DNA from: JALHSW01 sp038321755
Lineage (GTDB): Bacteria; Actinomycetota; Acidimicrobiia; IMCC26256; PALSA-555
Direction: 5' to 3'
Assembly (NCBI GenBank): GCA_038321755.1
Contig: JBBQFJ010000020.1
Span: forward strand, 1-30,486
Length of the DNA: 30,486 bases
Made by a program: the position numbers and the translations under genes. Shown piece by piece: positions 15,268 to 23,872 of the stretch. The notes beneath the pieces are model-generated. The model saw only the letters and a list, made by a program, of their open reading frames with translations, did no database searches and was not told the DNA's origin. Numbering within the stretch: position 1 is the first letter of the stretch; each line of letters opens with the position of its first letter.

Positions 15268-16137
15268 TCAGGTCGCCCTCCGCCTGCACACCACGATGTC
15301 CTGGAGGTCATCAACGGCCCGCTCGTGGATCGCGAGCACGTCGAAGTACTCCGACCAGCGGGCGCGGATGTAGGCAGGTGTGTGGTAGCTCTGTCGGTAG
15401 AAGTCCGGCAGACCGTCCGTGGTCACGCCCTGATCGTTGTAGAAGAAGCCCGTCTCCCGGGCCGACGCGCGTGCTTCGTCCGACAGCCCTTCCTGGAACG
15501 ACCGCTCGTTGAACGTCGTGAGCAACAGGTAGCCGCCTGGCTTCGTGACGCGCTGCAGCTCCTCCAGCCACTCGAACTGCATGTCCTCAGGAAGATGCGT
15601 GAAGATCGACACGCTGAACACGAGGTCGAACGTCTCGTCGGGGTACGCGAGCGGCGGTGCTTCCTGGTTCACACCGAACGAAGCCATCCTCGAGTAGTTC
15701 GCTCGGCACCAGTCGATGGCTTCGTCGTCGATGTCGGTTCCGTAGAGCTCTTGCGAAGGGGTTGCCCGGAAGTGGTACGCGCGCAGCACTCGGGCGCACC
15801 CGCAACCGAAGTCGAGGACTGACGGAAAAGCGGTCAGATCCCTGCCCACTGCGCCGAGCGCTTCCTCGAGGTACCCCAGGAGCATCTCGCCGTGCTCGAT
15901 GAAGAACGCGCCGTCGTACGCGGCGACGCGGGTCTGGAGATGCGCGGGTGGGAGGGGGAAGCCGCCCAGCTGCCGGACCGTGGCCTGCAGGCCGGCACAC
16001 GTCTGCTCGAGGACCTGGATCCGAGCTTCGAGGGCAGCGAGGTCCTCGGGTTTCGCGCGCCCTCCGCCGCGAAGGTCCGCGAGCCGATTCCTGAACTTGT
16101 GCGTGGCGTTCTGTTCGGTGGCGTTCGCGTCCGACAT
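15268..16137 (-). CDS. Class I SAM-dependent methyltransferase with N-terminal coiled coil
   Basis: A 289-residue protein: a short polar start, a predicted coiled coil (EDLAALEARIQVLEQTCAG region, about residues 30-60), then a class I methyltransferase domain. VLDFGCGCARVLRAY is motif I, GTDIDDEAIDWC is the acidic motif II, FDLVFSVSIFTHL is motif IV, and RVTKPGGYLLLT is the post-motif strand. The ATG at 16137 is preferred because GAGGA lies 8 nt upstream; ATG 16146 adds only three residues. It leads the minus-strand run of sugar genes, 74 nt before the epimerase, so O-methylation of a glycan or its precursor is the best guess. Coiled-coil segments recur in glycan enzymes of this window. Confidence 0.82.
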   Translation of the reverse strand: MSDANATEQNATHKFRNRLADLRGGGRAKPEDLAALEARIQVLEQTCAGLQATVRQLGGFPLPPAHLQTRVAAYDGAFFIEHGEMLLGYLEEALGAVGRDLTAFPSVLDFGCGCARVLRAYHFRATPSQELYGTDIDDEAIDWCRANYSRMASFGVNQEAPPLAYPDETFDLVFSVSIFTHLPEDMQFEWLEELQRVTKPGGYLLLTTFNERSFQEGLSDEARASARETGFFYNDQGVTTDGLPDFYRQSYHTPAYIRARWSEYFDVLAIHERAVDDLQDIVVCRRRAT

Positions 16138-16292
16138 CGTGCGCATCCTCGATCGGTCGGGCGCGACTCAGGAGTGGCGTCGTCGCTCGCGGTCCATGAT
16201 CCTTTCATGAAGAGCTGGTGGGGAGCGTTCAAGATCGGTGCACCCTGACTGGCCGCCAGGGGCACGCTGGGCGGCACCGACCTACCCGCAAG

Positions 16293-16298
16293 TAACAT
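16293..16298 (+). promoter_or_regulatory. Candidate -10 box of acyl-CoA dehydrogenase operon
   Basis: TAACAT ends 9 nt before the ATG at 16308, with no Shine-Dalgarno between, consistent with a leaderless or near-leaderless transcript. The 16138-16307 spacer between divergent genes otherwise shows no gene I can support. Confidence 0.4.
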
Positions 16299-16307
16299 CC
16301 GCGCGGC

Positions 16308-17501
16308 ATGGAGTTCGTCGACACCCCCGAAGAAGCCGCCTTCCGCGACGAGATCCGGACGTGGCTCTCCGAGCACCTCGTGGGCGACTTCGCCGCGCTC
16401 GGTGGCCGTGGCGGCCCCGCCGACGAGCACGGCTGGGACACCCGGGTCGAGTGGGAGAAGCTGCTCGGCCAGGACCGCTGGCTCGGACTCTCCTGGCCCC
16501 TCGAGTACGGCGGGCGCAACGCGAGCTTCGCGGAGCAGGTGATCTTCAGCGAGGAGTATGCGAAGGCGAACGCGCCGGCGCGCACGAGCTTCTTCGGCGA
16601 AGGGCTCTTCGCCCCGACCCTCCTCGCGTTCGGCACCGACGAGCAGAAGCAGCGGTTCCTCCCGAAGATCCAGTCGGTCGAGGAGATGTGGTGTCAGGGC
16701 TTCTCCGAGCCCAACGCGGGTTCCGACCTCGCCAACGTGCAGACCCGCGGCGTGCTCGACGGCGAGCAGTGGGTCATCAACGGCCAGAAGGTGTGGACGA
16801 CGCTCGCGCACCGCGCGCAGTGGTGCTTCTGTGTCACCCGCACCGACCCCGAGTCCACGGGAAACAAGGGACTCTCGTACCTGCTGGTCCCGATGGACCA
16901 GCCGGGCGTCGAGGTCCGGCCCCTGAAGCAGATGACCGGCACCGCCGAGTTCAACGAGGTCTTCTTCGACGACGCGCGCACCGACAAGAGCCTGGTGCTC
17001 GGCCCGGTCGGGGAGGGCTGGAAGGTAGCCATGGCCACCCTCGGCTTCGAGCGAGGGACGGCCTTCCTGTCCCAGCAGCTCGCGTTCCAGCGGGAGCTCG
17101 AGGAGATCATCGACCTCGCGAAGGCGAACGGCGCGATCGAGCACCCGACGATCCGGGACGAGCTCGCCGACTCCTACGTCGGCGTGCAGATCATGAAGTA
17201 CAACGGCATGCGGATGCTCACGAGCCTCGTGCAGAGTGGCGTCCTCGGGCCGGAGTCGAGCATCGGCAAGCTCTACTGGAGCAACTGGCACCGGACGCTC
17301 GGGGAGCGGGCGATGCACGTGATGGGCGCGAGCGCCGGCATCGTGGAGGGGACACCCGGAGACGGTGGCGCCTACGCTCTCGACGAGCTCCAGCGGATCT
17401 TCATGTTCAGCCGGTCCGAGACCATCTACGCCGGCTCGAGCGAGATCCAGCGCAACATCATCGGTGAGCGGGTGCTCGGGCTCCCGCGTGAACCCCGGTA
17501 G
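16308..17501 (+). CDS. Acyl-CoA dehydrogenase (FadE-type), likely catalytic subunit of a heteromer
   Basis: A 397-residue FAD-dependent acyl-CoA dehydrogenase catalysing alpha,beta-desaturation of an acyl-CoA thioester. WCQGFSEPNAGSDLA is the FAD/substrate motif, VWTTLAHRAQW the FAD-contact loop, and IYAGSSEIQRNIIGERVLGL the C-terminal motif. The usual YEG catalytic Glu of MCAD-type enzymes is Ala here (YAG), while E248 in LGFERG lies where mycobacterial steroid side-chain heteromeric dehydrogenases carry their base; I infer it is the catalytic residue. A second dehydrogenase follows after 21 nt, supporting an alpha2-beta2 assembly. It is flanked on both sides by glycan genes, to which it has no evident tie. 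Substrate could be a steroid side-chain or branched acyl-CoA. Confidence 0.88.
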   Translation: MEFVDTPEEAAFRDEIRTWLSEHLVGDFAALGGRGGPADEHGWDTRVEWEKLLGQDRWLGLSWPLEYGGRNASFAEQVIFSEEYAKANAPARTSFFGEGLFAPTLLAFGTDEQKQRFLPKIQSVEEMWCQGFSEPNAGSDLANVQTRGVLDGEQWVINGQKVWTTLAHRAQWCFCVTRTDPESTGNKGLSYLLVPMDQPGVEVRPLKQMTGTAEFNEVFFDDARTDKSLVLGPVGEGWKVAMATLGFERGTAFLSQQLAFQRELEEIIDLAKANGAIEHPTIRDELADSYVGVQIMKYNGMRMLTSLVQSGVLGPESSIGKLYWSNWHRTLGERAMHVMGASAGIVEGTPGDGGAYALDELQRIFMFSRSETIYAGSSEIQRNIIGERVLGLPREPR

Positions 17502-17522
17502 CTCCGGGGAAAGAGGAGAGAG

Positions 17523-18653
17523 ATGAACTTCGCGTTCTCCGAAGAGCAGGACCAGCTGCGTGACGCCGTCCGCAAGTTCATGGACGCGAAGTCTCCCGAG
17601 GCCGAGGTCCGTCGTCTCATGGAGACGACCGAGGGCTACGACACCGCGGTGTGGACCCAGATGGCGCAGGAGCTCGGGTTGCAGAGCTTGCACATCCCCG
17701 AGGCCCACGGTGGCCAGGGTTTCACGTTCATCGAGCTCGGCATCGTGCTCGAGGAGATGGGCCGCGTGCTGCTGTGCGCGCCGTACTTCTCGACGGTGTG
17801 CCTGGCGGCGAACGCGATCATGAACGCGGGTGACGACGCGCAGCAGGGCGAGTGGCTGCCGGGCATCGCCTCGGGCGAGACGATCGCCGCGCTCGCGTTC
17901 ACCGAGCCGAACGGCAAGTGGGACGCGTCGGGCATCACGATGGAAGCGAAGGGGTCGGGCGACGCGTACACGCTCAATGGCGAGAAGATGTTCGTGATCG
18001 ACGGCCACACGGCGAACACGGTCGTGGTCGTCGCCCGCCAGGCCGGCACCAAGGGTGAGGATGGCATCGGGTTCTTCGTCGTCGAAGGCGACGCGAAGGG
18101 CCTCACGCGCACGCCGCTCGCGACGATGGACCAGACGCGCAAGCAGGCGAAGCTCGAGTTCGCCGGCGTGCAGGCGAAGCCGCTCGGTGACCCGGCCGGT
18201 GGTTGGGCCGCGCTCTCGAAGACGCTGGATCAGGCTGCGGTCTGTCTCGCGAACGAGATGGTCGGTGGCGCGCAGTTCGTGCTCGACATGGCCGTCGAGT
18301 ACGCCAAGGTGCGCGTGCAGTTCGGTCGCCCGATCGGTTCGTTCCAGGCGATCAAGCACAAGTGCGCCGACATGCTCCTCGAGGTCGAGTCGGGTAAGTC
18401 GGCTGCGTACTACGCAGCGTGGGCAGCCGCCGAGGACAACGACGAGCTCCCGGTGGTCGCGAGCCTCGCCAAGGCGTACTGCTCGGACGCGTACTTCCAC
18501 GCCGCGGCCGAGAACATCCAGATCCACGGTGGCATCGGCTTCACGTGGGAGCACCCCGCGCACCTCTACTTCAAGCGGGCCAAGAGCTCCGAGATCCTCC
18601 TCGGCGACGCCACGTACCACCGCGAGCTGCTCGCACAGCGCATCGGGATCTAG
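17523..18653 (+). CDS. Acyl-CoA dehydrogenase family protein, likely non-catalytic partner subunit
   Basis: A 376-residue acyl-CoA dehydrogenase homolog. The N-terminal helical domain (FAFSEEQDQLRDAVRKF), the middle AALAFTEPNGKWD segment (a weakened form of the xxxTEPxAGSD motif) and the C-terminal RVQFGRPIGSFQAIKHKCADM and IQIHGGIGFTWEHP motifs are visible. It has no Glu where its partner has LGFERG (DQAAVCLANE here) and no YEG at the C-terminus, so it probably supplies FAD-binding or structural surface rather than the base. GAGGAGAG gives a good ribosome binding site for ATG 17523. The RFGRPIG and GGIGFTWEHP segments are typical of the FadE partner subunits in mycobacterial heteromeric pairs. 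Confidence 0.87.
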   Translation: MNFAFSEEQDQLRDAVRKFMDAKSPEAEVRRLMETTEGYDTAVWTQMAQELGLQSLHIPEAHGGQGFTFIELGIVLEEMGRVLLCAPYFSTVCLAANAIMNAGDDAQQGEWLPGIASGETIAALAFTEPNGKWDASGITMEAKGSGDAYTLNGEKMFVIDGHTANTVVVVARQAGTKGEDGIGFFVVEGDAKGLTRTPLATMDQTRKQAKLEFAGVQAKPLGDPAGGWAALSKTLDQAAVCLANEMVGGAQFVLDMAVEYAKVRVQFGRPIGSFQAIKHKCADMLLEVESGKSAAYYAAWAAAEDNDELPVVASLAKAYCSDAYFHAAAENIQIHGGIGFTWEHPAHLYFKRAKSSEILLGDATYHRELLAQRIGI

Positions 18654-18698
18654 ACCGACCCGGCGCGTGTCGAGCGTCGAGTCTGCCCACCGTCTGCG

Positions 18699-19565
18699 AT
18701 GAGAGACCCGGTCCGGCGCCTCGGCGATGGTGTCTCGCGTCGTATCGCGCACGAGGTGCGAGCCGGCCTCGAGACTCCGGTGCCGGTGGTGCCCGAGCTT
18801 TCGACGAGGGAGCAGTACCTCGCCATCGCCGCACTGCGGGATCGGCAACCCCGACCGGGCGACGGACTCACGACGAGCGAGCTGCGCGTCTTCTCACAGA
18901 ACGGCGAGGACGGCGTGCTCGCCGAGATCTTCGGGCGGCTCGGGACCGAGCGAGGTCGGTTCGTCGAGATCGGCGTCGAGGACGGCGTGGAGTGCAACAC
19001 CCGATACATCGCAGAGGTGCTCGGCTGGTCAGGCGTTTACGTCGAAGCCGACGACACCTGCTTCCAGTCGCTCAGCAGCCGTCTCACGAACCGAGGGGAT
19101 CTCGCGACCGTCCGGCAGATGGTCACGCCCGAGAACGTGGAGCAGATCCTCGGCGATGCCGGCGTGCCGGTCGACCTCGACCTGCTCTCGATCGATGTCG
19201 ATGGTCAGGACTACTGGATCTGGGAAGCAATCGAGCGGTACGCACCACGAGTCGTCGTGATCGAGTACAACGCGGGCCTGCCCGCCGATCGCCTGCTCGT
19301 GGAGCCACGTGGCCGGTCGGGGTGGACGCCGTTGAGCGACTTCTTCGGAGCGTCGATCGGAGCGTTGCGCGCCCTGGGGAAACAGAAGGGCTACACGCTC
19401 GTCCACACCGAGCTGGCCGGCGTCAACGCGTTCTTCGTCCGGAACGAGCTCGCGGCCGGGTTCCCTGCTGAGGCCCTCCTCCGCGGCCCGAACTACGACC
19501 TTCGTGCTCGCCACCACTTCGACGTGGGCGAACACGACGAGTACGTGGAAGTGGATCCTGGCTAG
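18699..19565 (+). CDS. FkbM-like putative methyltransferase
   Basis: A 288-residue soluble protein resembling a branch of FkbM-type methyltransferases. FSQNGEDGVLAEIF, then RFVEIGVEDGVECNT, is the motif I region (EIGxxDG), VYVEADD is the second acidic strand, and LLSIDVDGQDYWIWEAI and VVVIEYNAG form a conserved core seen in related hypothetical proteins. These acidic and DxDG features differ from classical FkbM, so methyl transfer is likely but unproven. The ATG at 18699 follows the dehydrogenase stop by 45 nt without a clear binding site. A possible promoter for the next gene lies just past its end, so it may close the upstream transcript or belong with the glycan genes. Confidence 0.7.
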   Translation: MRDPVRRLGDGVSRRIAHEVRAGLETPVPVVPELSTREQYLAIAALRDRQPRPGDGLTTSELRVFSQNGEDGVLAEIFGRLGTERGRFVEIGVEDGVECNTRYIAEVLGWSGVYVEADDTCFQSLSSRLTNRGDLATVRQMVTPENVEQILGDAGVPVDLDLLSIDVDGQDYWIWEAIERYAPRVVVIEYNAGLPADRLLVEPRGRSGWTPLSDFFGASIGALRALGKQKGYTLVHTELAGVNAFFVRNELAAGFPAEALLRGPNYDLRARHHFDVGEHDEYVEVDPG

Positions 19566-19599
19566 CAGCTCCGCCCAGGACAGTCGCGAACCCCTCACC

Positions 19600-19605
19600 T
19601 AGTGT
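19600..19605 (+). promoter_or_regulatory. Candidate -10 box for leaderless fusion-glycosyltransferase transcript
   Basis: TAGTGT ends 6 nt before the GTG at 19612, the spacing expected if transcription begins at the start codon. No Shine-Dalgarno sequence is present. Confidence 0.4.
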
Positions 19606-19611
19606 CTTGGG

Positions 19612-21954
19612 GTGGCACTCCGGGGAACTCGATCGCGGTCAGCCGCGACGCGCACGGAACCCGCGCTCGATGTCGAGCGACTCGCCCTGTCCATCGTGGT
19701 CGTCGCGTACGACATCGACCGGGAGCTCCCACGAACGCTGGCATCGCTCTCCTCGAGCTACCAGCGCGGCGTGACGAACGGCGACTACGAGGTGATCGTC
19801 GTCGACAACGGCTCGCCCACCCCGGTCGACCCGGCCGTGTTCAAGGGCCTCGACGGGCAGTTCCGACTCGTCCGCATCGACGACGCGTCGCCGTCACCGG
19901 CATCGGCGGTGAACCGGGGGATCGAAGAAGCGCGGGGGGAGATCATCGGAGTGATGGTCGACGGTGCGCGCCTCGCGTCGCCCGGCCTGGTCCAGTACGC
20001 GATCGCGGGGAGTCGGCTGCGGGCACGGTCGGGCGTCGTCACCCTCGGGTGGTACCTCGGCGCAGACTTCCAACGCTTTCAGCTCGACGCGGGGTGGAGC
20101 AAGGCCGACGAGGACCGCCTCCTCGCGTCGATCGACTGGCCGTCCGACGGCTACCGGCTCTACGAGATCTCCACGATGGACGAGTCGTCGTCGGGTGGTT
20201 GGTTCTTCGGCGTGTTCGAATCGAACGCGCTCTTCCTCCCGGCGGCGGTCTGGAGTGAGCTCGGGGGCTTCGACGAGCGCTTCGACACCCCCGGAGGAGG
20301 CCTCGTCAACTACGACGCCCTGAAGCGAGCCACCCTGCTCGACGACGTCGACTGGGTCGTGCTCCTCGGTGAGGGCACGTTCCACCAGCTGCACGGCGGT
20401 GTGGCCACGAACGCGGCGCCCGCGAAGCACGAAGCGTCGATGGCCGAATGGGTTGCCCGGTACGAGGAGATCGCCGGACGGGTGATCGAGCGTCCGCACC
20501 TCCGCGACCCGGTCTTCGTGGGCGAGCTCCCCGAGACGCTGCGCCCACAGTTCGGCCACGAGATCAATGCCAAGCTCAACGACGAGCAGCGGTTCTCGGT
20601 CAAGCCGACCCCACCGGTGCGGTTCCCCGACCCGACCGCGGTCGACGATCCGATGGCCGCCGAGTGGACGCGCCTCGCCGGCGAAGCGGCCCTGCAGGGG
20701 TTCAACGTCGAGACGGCGGTCTATGCCCGCCTCGCCCGCGCCGCCGCACCCGACGCCGGACAGGTCGAGCCCCTCCTCGCCGCGTTCGCGAACATGGGTG
20801 AGGTGCGCGAGCTCGCTCCCGCGCGGCGCATCCAGTTCCACGTCGACGCCGGTGACGCGTGCGAGCGGGCGGGTCACCTCGATGTGGCGCGCGAGCACTA
20901 CCTCGCCGCGCTCGACGACGACCCGGGCAACAGCCTCGCCTACCGAGGACTCAGTCGCGTGCGGATGCCCGGTCCCGCGTACCACTCGGTGCTGGCCGAG
21001 GTGCACGAGCTCCTCGACCCGACCACCTACCTCGAGATCGGTGTGTGCGAAGGCGACTCGCTCACCCTCGTCCGAGCGCCGACGGTCGCGGTGGGTGTCG
21101 ATCCGGAGCCCAAGATCCAGCGGCCGATCTCGGCGGAGTGCCACATCTATCGCGAGACGTCGACAGAGTTCTTCAAGCACCGCGACGTCCGGAAGCTCTT
21201 CGGCGGTCGCGGTCCGTCGCTCGTCTTCATCGACGGGCTGCACGAGTTCACGGCCGCGCTCGAAGACTTCTGGCAGGTCGAGGCGATCTCGGATCCGGGA
21301 ACGATCGTCGTGCTGCACGACATGCTCCCGTTCGACGAGGTCACCCAGCGCGCCGACCGCGTCCACGATTTCTACACCGGAGACGTGTGGAAGATGCTGC
21401 ACTGCCTCGCCGAGGTGCGGCCCGACCTGTCGTGGTTCACCGTGCGAACACCGCCGAGCGGTCTCACGTTCGTGAGCGGCCTCGACGCGACCTCCACCGT
21501 GCTCCGCGATCGCTACAGCGAGCTGGTGACCCAGTTCGGCCGGCTGCCGTTCGACGAGTCGCTCGAGACGCCGGGCGAGGTGATCGACAACGACTGGAAC
21601 CTCGTCGCCGACCGCCTGCTCGGCTGGCGAGCGGCGGCCCGACGGTCGGCCGCTGAGCGTGAGGAGCTCGAGCTCGACGAGAGCGAGGATGCTTCGGCGA
21701 TCGTGGGGACGTCGGACGAGGCGCTGTCGCGACGCGTTCGAGACCTCGAGGAGCGCGATCGCGTGCGTCGCATCGAGACCGACGAGATGCGCCGGGCGGT
21801 CGACCGCGCCGAGGCGCAGCTTCGCGACCGCCACTCCGACGCGAACACCGCCGCGGCCGAGCTCGAAGCACTGCGCGCCACCAAGCTCTACCGGTGGTCT
21901 CGTCCGGCCCGTCGAGCGGTTGCTCGGGTTCGGCGCCGCGGCGACGTCGCCTGA
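19612..21954 (+). CDS. GT2 glycosyltransferase - methyltransferase - coiled-coil fusion
   Basis: A 780-residue multidomain protein. Residues about 26-270 are a family 2 glycosyltransferase (LSIVVVAYD, VIVVDNGSPTP, GGFDERFDTPGGG); its metal motif is VMVDGARL rather than a canonical DxD, so activity may be altered. Residues about 410-450 hold one TPR-like repeat (AGHLDVAREHYLAALDDDP). Residues about 470-620 form a class I methyltransferase of the Methyltransf_24 type (YLEIGVCEGDSL, LVFIDGLHEF, VVLHDMLPFDEV). Residues about 680-760 are a charged coiled coil ending in LYRWSRPARRAV, resembling the tail of the glycosyltransferase at 3051-4232. Start is GTG 19612. Four nt separate it from the next GT4 gene. 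The fusion probably transfers and methylates a sugar in one complex. Confidence 0.8.
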   Translation: MALRGTRSRSAATRTEPALDVERLALSIVVVAYDIDRELPRTLASLSSSYQRGVTNGDYEVIVVDNGSPTPVDPAVFKGLDGQFRLVRIDDASPSPASAVNRGIEEARGEIIGVMVDGARLASPGLVQYAIAGSRLRARSGVVTLGWYLGADFQRFQLDAGWSKADEDRLLASIDWPSDGYRLYEISTMDESSSGGWFFGVFESNALFLPAAVWSELGGFDERFDTPGGGLVNYDALKRATLLDDVDWVVLLGEGTFHQLHGGVATNAAPAKHEASMAEWVARYEEIAGRVIERPHLRDPVFVGELPETLRPQFGHEINAKLNDEQRFSVKPTPPVRFPDPTAVDDPMAAEWTRLAGEAALQGFNVETAVYARLARAAAPDAGQVEPLLAAFANMGEVRELAPARRIQFHVDAGDACERAGHLDVAREHYLAALDDDPGNSLAYRGLSRVRMPGPAYHSVLAEVHELLDPTTYLEIGVCEGDSLTLVRAPTVAVGVDPEPKIQRPISAECHIYRETSTEFFKHRDVRKLFGGRGPSLVFIDGLHEFTAALEDFWQVEAISDPGTIVVLHDMLPFDEVTQRADRVHDFYTGDVWKMLHCLAEVRPDLSWFTVRTPPSGLTFVSGLDATSTVLRDRYSELVTQFGRLPFDESLETPGEVIDNDWNLVADRLLGWRAAARRSAAEREELELDESEDASAIVGTSDEALSRRVRDLEERDRVRRIETDEMRRAVDRAEAQLRDRHSDANTAAAELEALRATKLYRWSRPARRAVARVRRRGDVA

Positions 21955-21958
21955 GGCC

Positions 21959-23152
21959 GTGAAGCGGGCGCTGATCTACAACGCCGCCTTTCCCGTGCTC
22001 GGTGGCGGCGAGCGGTACACCGTTGCGCTCGGCGACGTCATCGCGGCGACGCACGACGTGACGTACGCGGCTCCGAACATCCCGGACCCGGACCGTCTCG
22101 CGCGCGTGGGGTTCCCGCCGCTCGAGGTCGAGCAGATGCCGGTGGTCGACTTCCCGCGTGCATCGGTCGACTACGACCTCAGCGTCTTCGTCGCCGTCGA
22201 CCTTCCGCCCGCGTCGTTCTCGACCCACTCCATCCTCGTGGTGCAGTTCCCCCGGGGAACGACGGCCGGGAGCTGGGCGCGACGCCGGGTGAGGAACGCC
22301 AAGCTGCGGCGCTACCAGCGCGTCGTCTACTCGGAGTTCGTGCGTCGATCGCTCATCGAGCGGTGGGGGGTCGACGGCACGGTGATCATGCCCGGCATCG
22401 AGCTCGCACCGGATCGAACGGTCGAGAAGGAGAACCTGATCCTCTCGATCGGCCGGTTCGTCGGCAACCCGGAGGACAACTGGACGAGCAAGCGACAGGA
22501 CGTCCTGATCGACGCGTTCTCGAAGCTGCCGCCCGACACGCGCGCGTCGTGGCGCCTCGTGCTCGCGGGCGGGTGCTCGCCCTCTCCTGCGATCGATCGG
22601 TACCTCGACGAGCTGCGGCGCCGAGCGGCCGGACTCGACGTGTCGATCGAGACCAACGTCTTGCCGGAGCGGCTCGCCGACCTCCAGGACCGCGCTCGGC
22701 TGTTCTGGCACGCATCCGGCTTCGAGCGCCCCGAGTCCCTCCCGGAGCAGGCGGAGCACTTCGGCATGTCGACCGCCGAAGCGATGAGCCACGGCGCGAT
22801 CCCGCTCGTGTACGCCGACGGCGGCCAGGTCGAGATCGTCACCGACGAGGTCGGCCGATGCTGGCGTTCTGTGCCCGAGCTGGTCGCACAGACCACCGAG
22901 CTGATCTCGCGGTCACGCAGTGAGCTCGACGCGGTGGGCCACGCGGCGCGAGCCGCAGCGGTGCGCTTCGGGCTTCCCCGCTTCGAGCGCGAGGTTCGCG
23001 AGCTCCTCGAGCGCAGTGGTGCCGTTCGACTGAGCCGCGTCCCCGCGCCGGCGAGCGCCGTTCGGCGAACGCGGTGGCGGCTCCATCAGGAGGGTGCCCG
23101 CGTCTACGACGCACTCGCACGCACTCGTCAGCGAGTGGGCTTCCGTGCGTAG
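21959..23152 (+). CDS. Glycosyltransferase family 4 (GT-B)
   Basis: A 397-residue GT-B glycosyltransferase. The start GTG 21959 follows the fusion gene's stop by 4 nt and begins MKRALIYNAAFPVLGGGERY, the GGGExY loop typical of this family. LILSIGRFVGNPEDN opens the donor domain, SKRQDVLIDAF follows, and FWHASGFE with EHFGMSTAEAMSHG is the donor EX7E-type motif. An upstream frame to 21659 overlaps the previous gene and is discarded. GAGG near the stop may act as ribosome binding site. The 3' end overlaps the convergent methyltransferase by 25 nt. Donor and acceptor unknown; it should act in the same polymer pathway as its neighbour. Confidence 0.85.
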   Translation: MKRALIYNAAFPVLGGGERYTVALGDVIAATHDVTYAAPNIPDPDRLARVGFPPLEVEQMPVVDFPRASVDYDLSVFVAVDLPPASFSTHSILVVQFPRGTTAGSWARRRVRNAKLRRYQRVVYSEFVRRSLIERWGVDGTVIMPGIELAPDRTVEKENLILSIGRFVGNPEDNWTSKRQDVLIDAFSKLPPDTRASWRLVLAGGCSPSPAIDRYLDELRRRAAGLDVSIETNVLPERLADLQDRARLFWHASGFERPESLPEQAEHFGMSTAEAMSHGAIPLVYADGGQVEIVTDEVGRCWRSVPELVAQTTELISRSRSELDAVGHAARAAAVRFGLPRFEREVRELLERSGAVRLSRVPAPASAVRRTRWRLHQEGARVYDALARTRQRVGFRA

Positions 23153-23823
23153 ACGTACCAGCTCTTCCCGAAGTGGCGCTTCGCCCAGGGCACCATGCGT
23201 CCGACGCCCCGTGTGCCTTGGACCCGCGCCACGTAGTGCGCCACCTTCGGCTCGACCCACTGGTGCTCGAGGACGAGCCCGGTGTGATGTGCATCACTCC
23301 GCAGCATCGAGTGCGCGATCCAGCACAGCGCGGGCTCGAAGTGTTCGGGTTTTGGTGCGGCCGGGACGAACCCGTACCGCTCGATCCGCTGCAAGAGGTC
23401 GCGCTTCTTGAAGATGCGGACGTGCGTCGCGTTGCTCATGTAGCGCGGATGGACGCGCGAGTAGAAGGCTTCCGTGTACGAGGTCGGCACCGCGACGCAC
23501 AACGACCCACCTGGCTTGATGACGCGGAACGCTTCCGCGAGCACCCGGTCGGGATCGTCCACGTGCTCGAGGACCTCGAGTGCGATCGCGCCGTCGACCG
23601 ACTCGGATCGAAGCGGCAGTCGGTGCGCGTCGCCGCGGCACGACGAGAGCTGCCACGGTGAGGTTCGCGTCGCGACGTCTCGTGCGAGCGCTTCGTCGAA
23701 CTCGACGGCGACGATCCGACGGTCTTGCGCGTACCCCTCGGTGATGCCGCCACCGCCAGGACCGATGTCGAGCATGAGGAAGCGCTCGTCCGCCGGGAAG
23801 TAGTCCGGATCGAGCTCGATCAC
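23128..23823 (-). CDS. Class I SAM-dependent methyltransferase
   Basis: A 231-residue methyltransferase (Methyltransf_11 type). LMLDIGPGGGGITEG is motif I, VAVEFDEALARD the acidic second strand, DGAIALEVLEHVDDP motif IV and FRVIKPGGSLCVAVP the closing strand. The start is taken as GTG 23823, the longest open frame; ATG 23775 would still leave the SAM motif intact but removes the N-terminal strand. No ribosome binding site is clear for either. It lies 49 nt after the dioxygenase-like gene and overlaps the convergent GT4 gene by 25 nt. A role in O-methylating a glycan is inferred from context. Confidence 0.82.
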   Translation of the reverse strand: MIELDPDYFPADERFLMLDIGPGGGGITEGYAQDRRIVAVEFDEALARDVATRTSPWQLSSCRGDAHRLPLRSESVDGAIALEVLEHVDDPDRVLAEAFRVIKPGGSLCVAVPTSYTEAFYSRVHPRYMSNATHVRIFKKRDLLQRIERYGFVPAAPKPEHFEPALCWIAHSMLRSDAHHTGLVLEHQWVEPKVAHYVARVQGTRGVGRMVPWAKRHFGKSWYVYARKPTR

Positions 23824-23872
23824 GGCGTGGTGCCGAGTGCGGCCGCGAGTGCGACTTCGTGCTCCATGTGCG

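Noticed and set aside
16207..16248. Tiny plus-strand ORF reading MKSWWGAFKIGAP
   Set aside because: Its composition is eye-catching, but it has no ribosome binding site, is only 13 residues and sits in a divergent promoter region. It could be a chance frame or the tail of a lost gene; not enough to call.
15834..18848. A 1004-codon open frame on the minus strand antisense to the acyl-CoA dehydrogenases
   Set aside because: It is Arg/Leu/Glu/His-rich with no recognisable motif and lies opposite two clearly conserved genes. Long antisense open frames are expected in GC-rich DNA; only its downstream end overlaps the methyltransferase, in a different frame.
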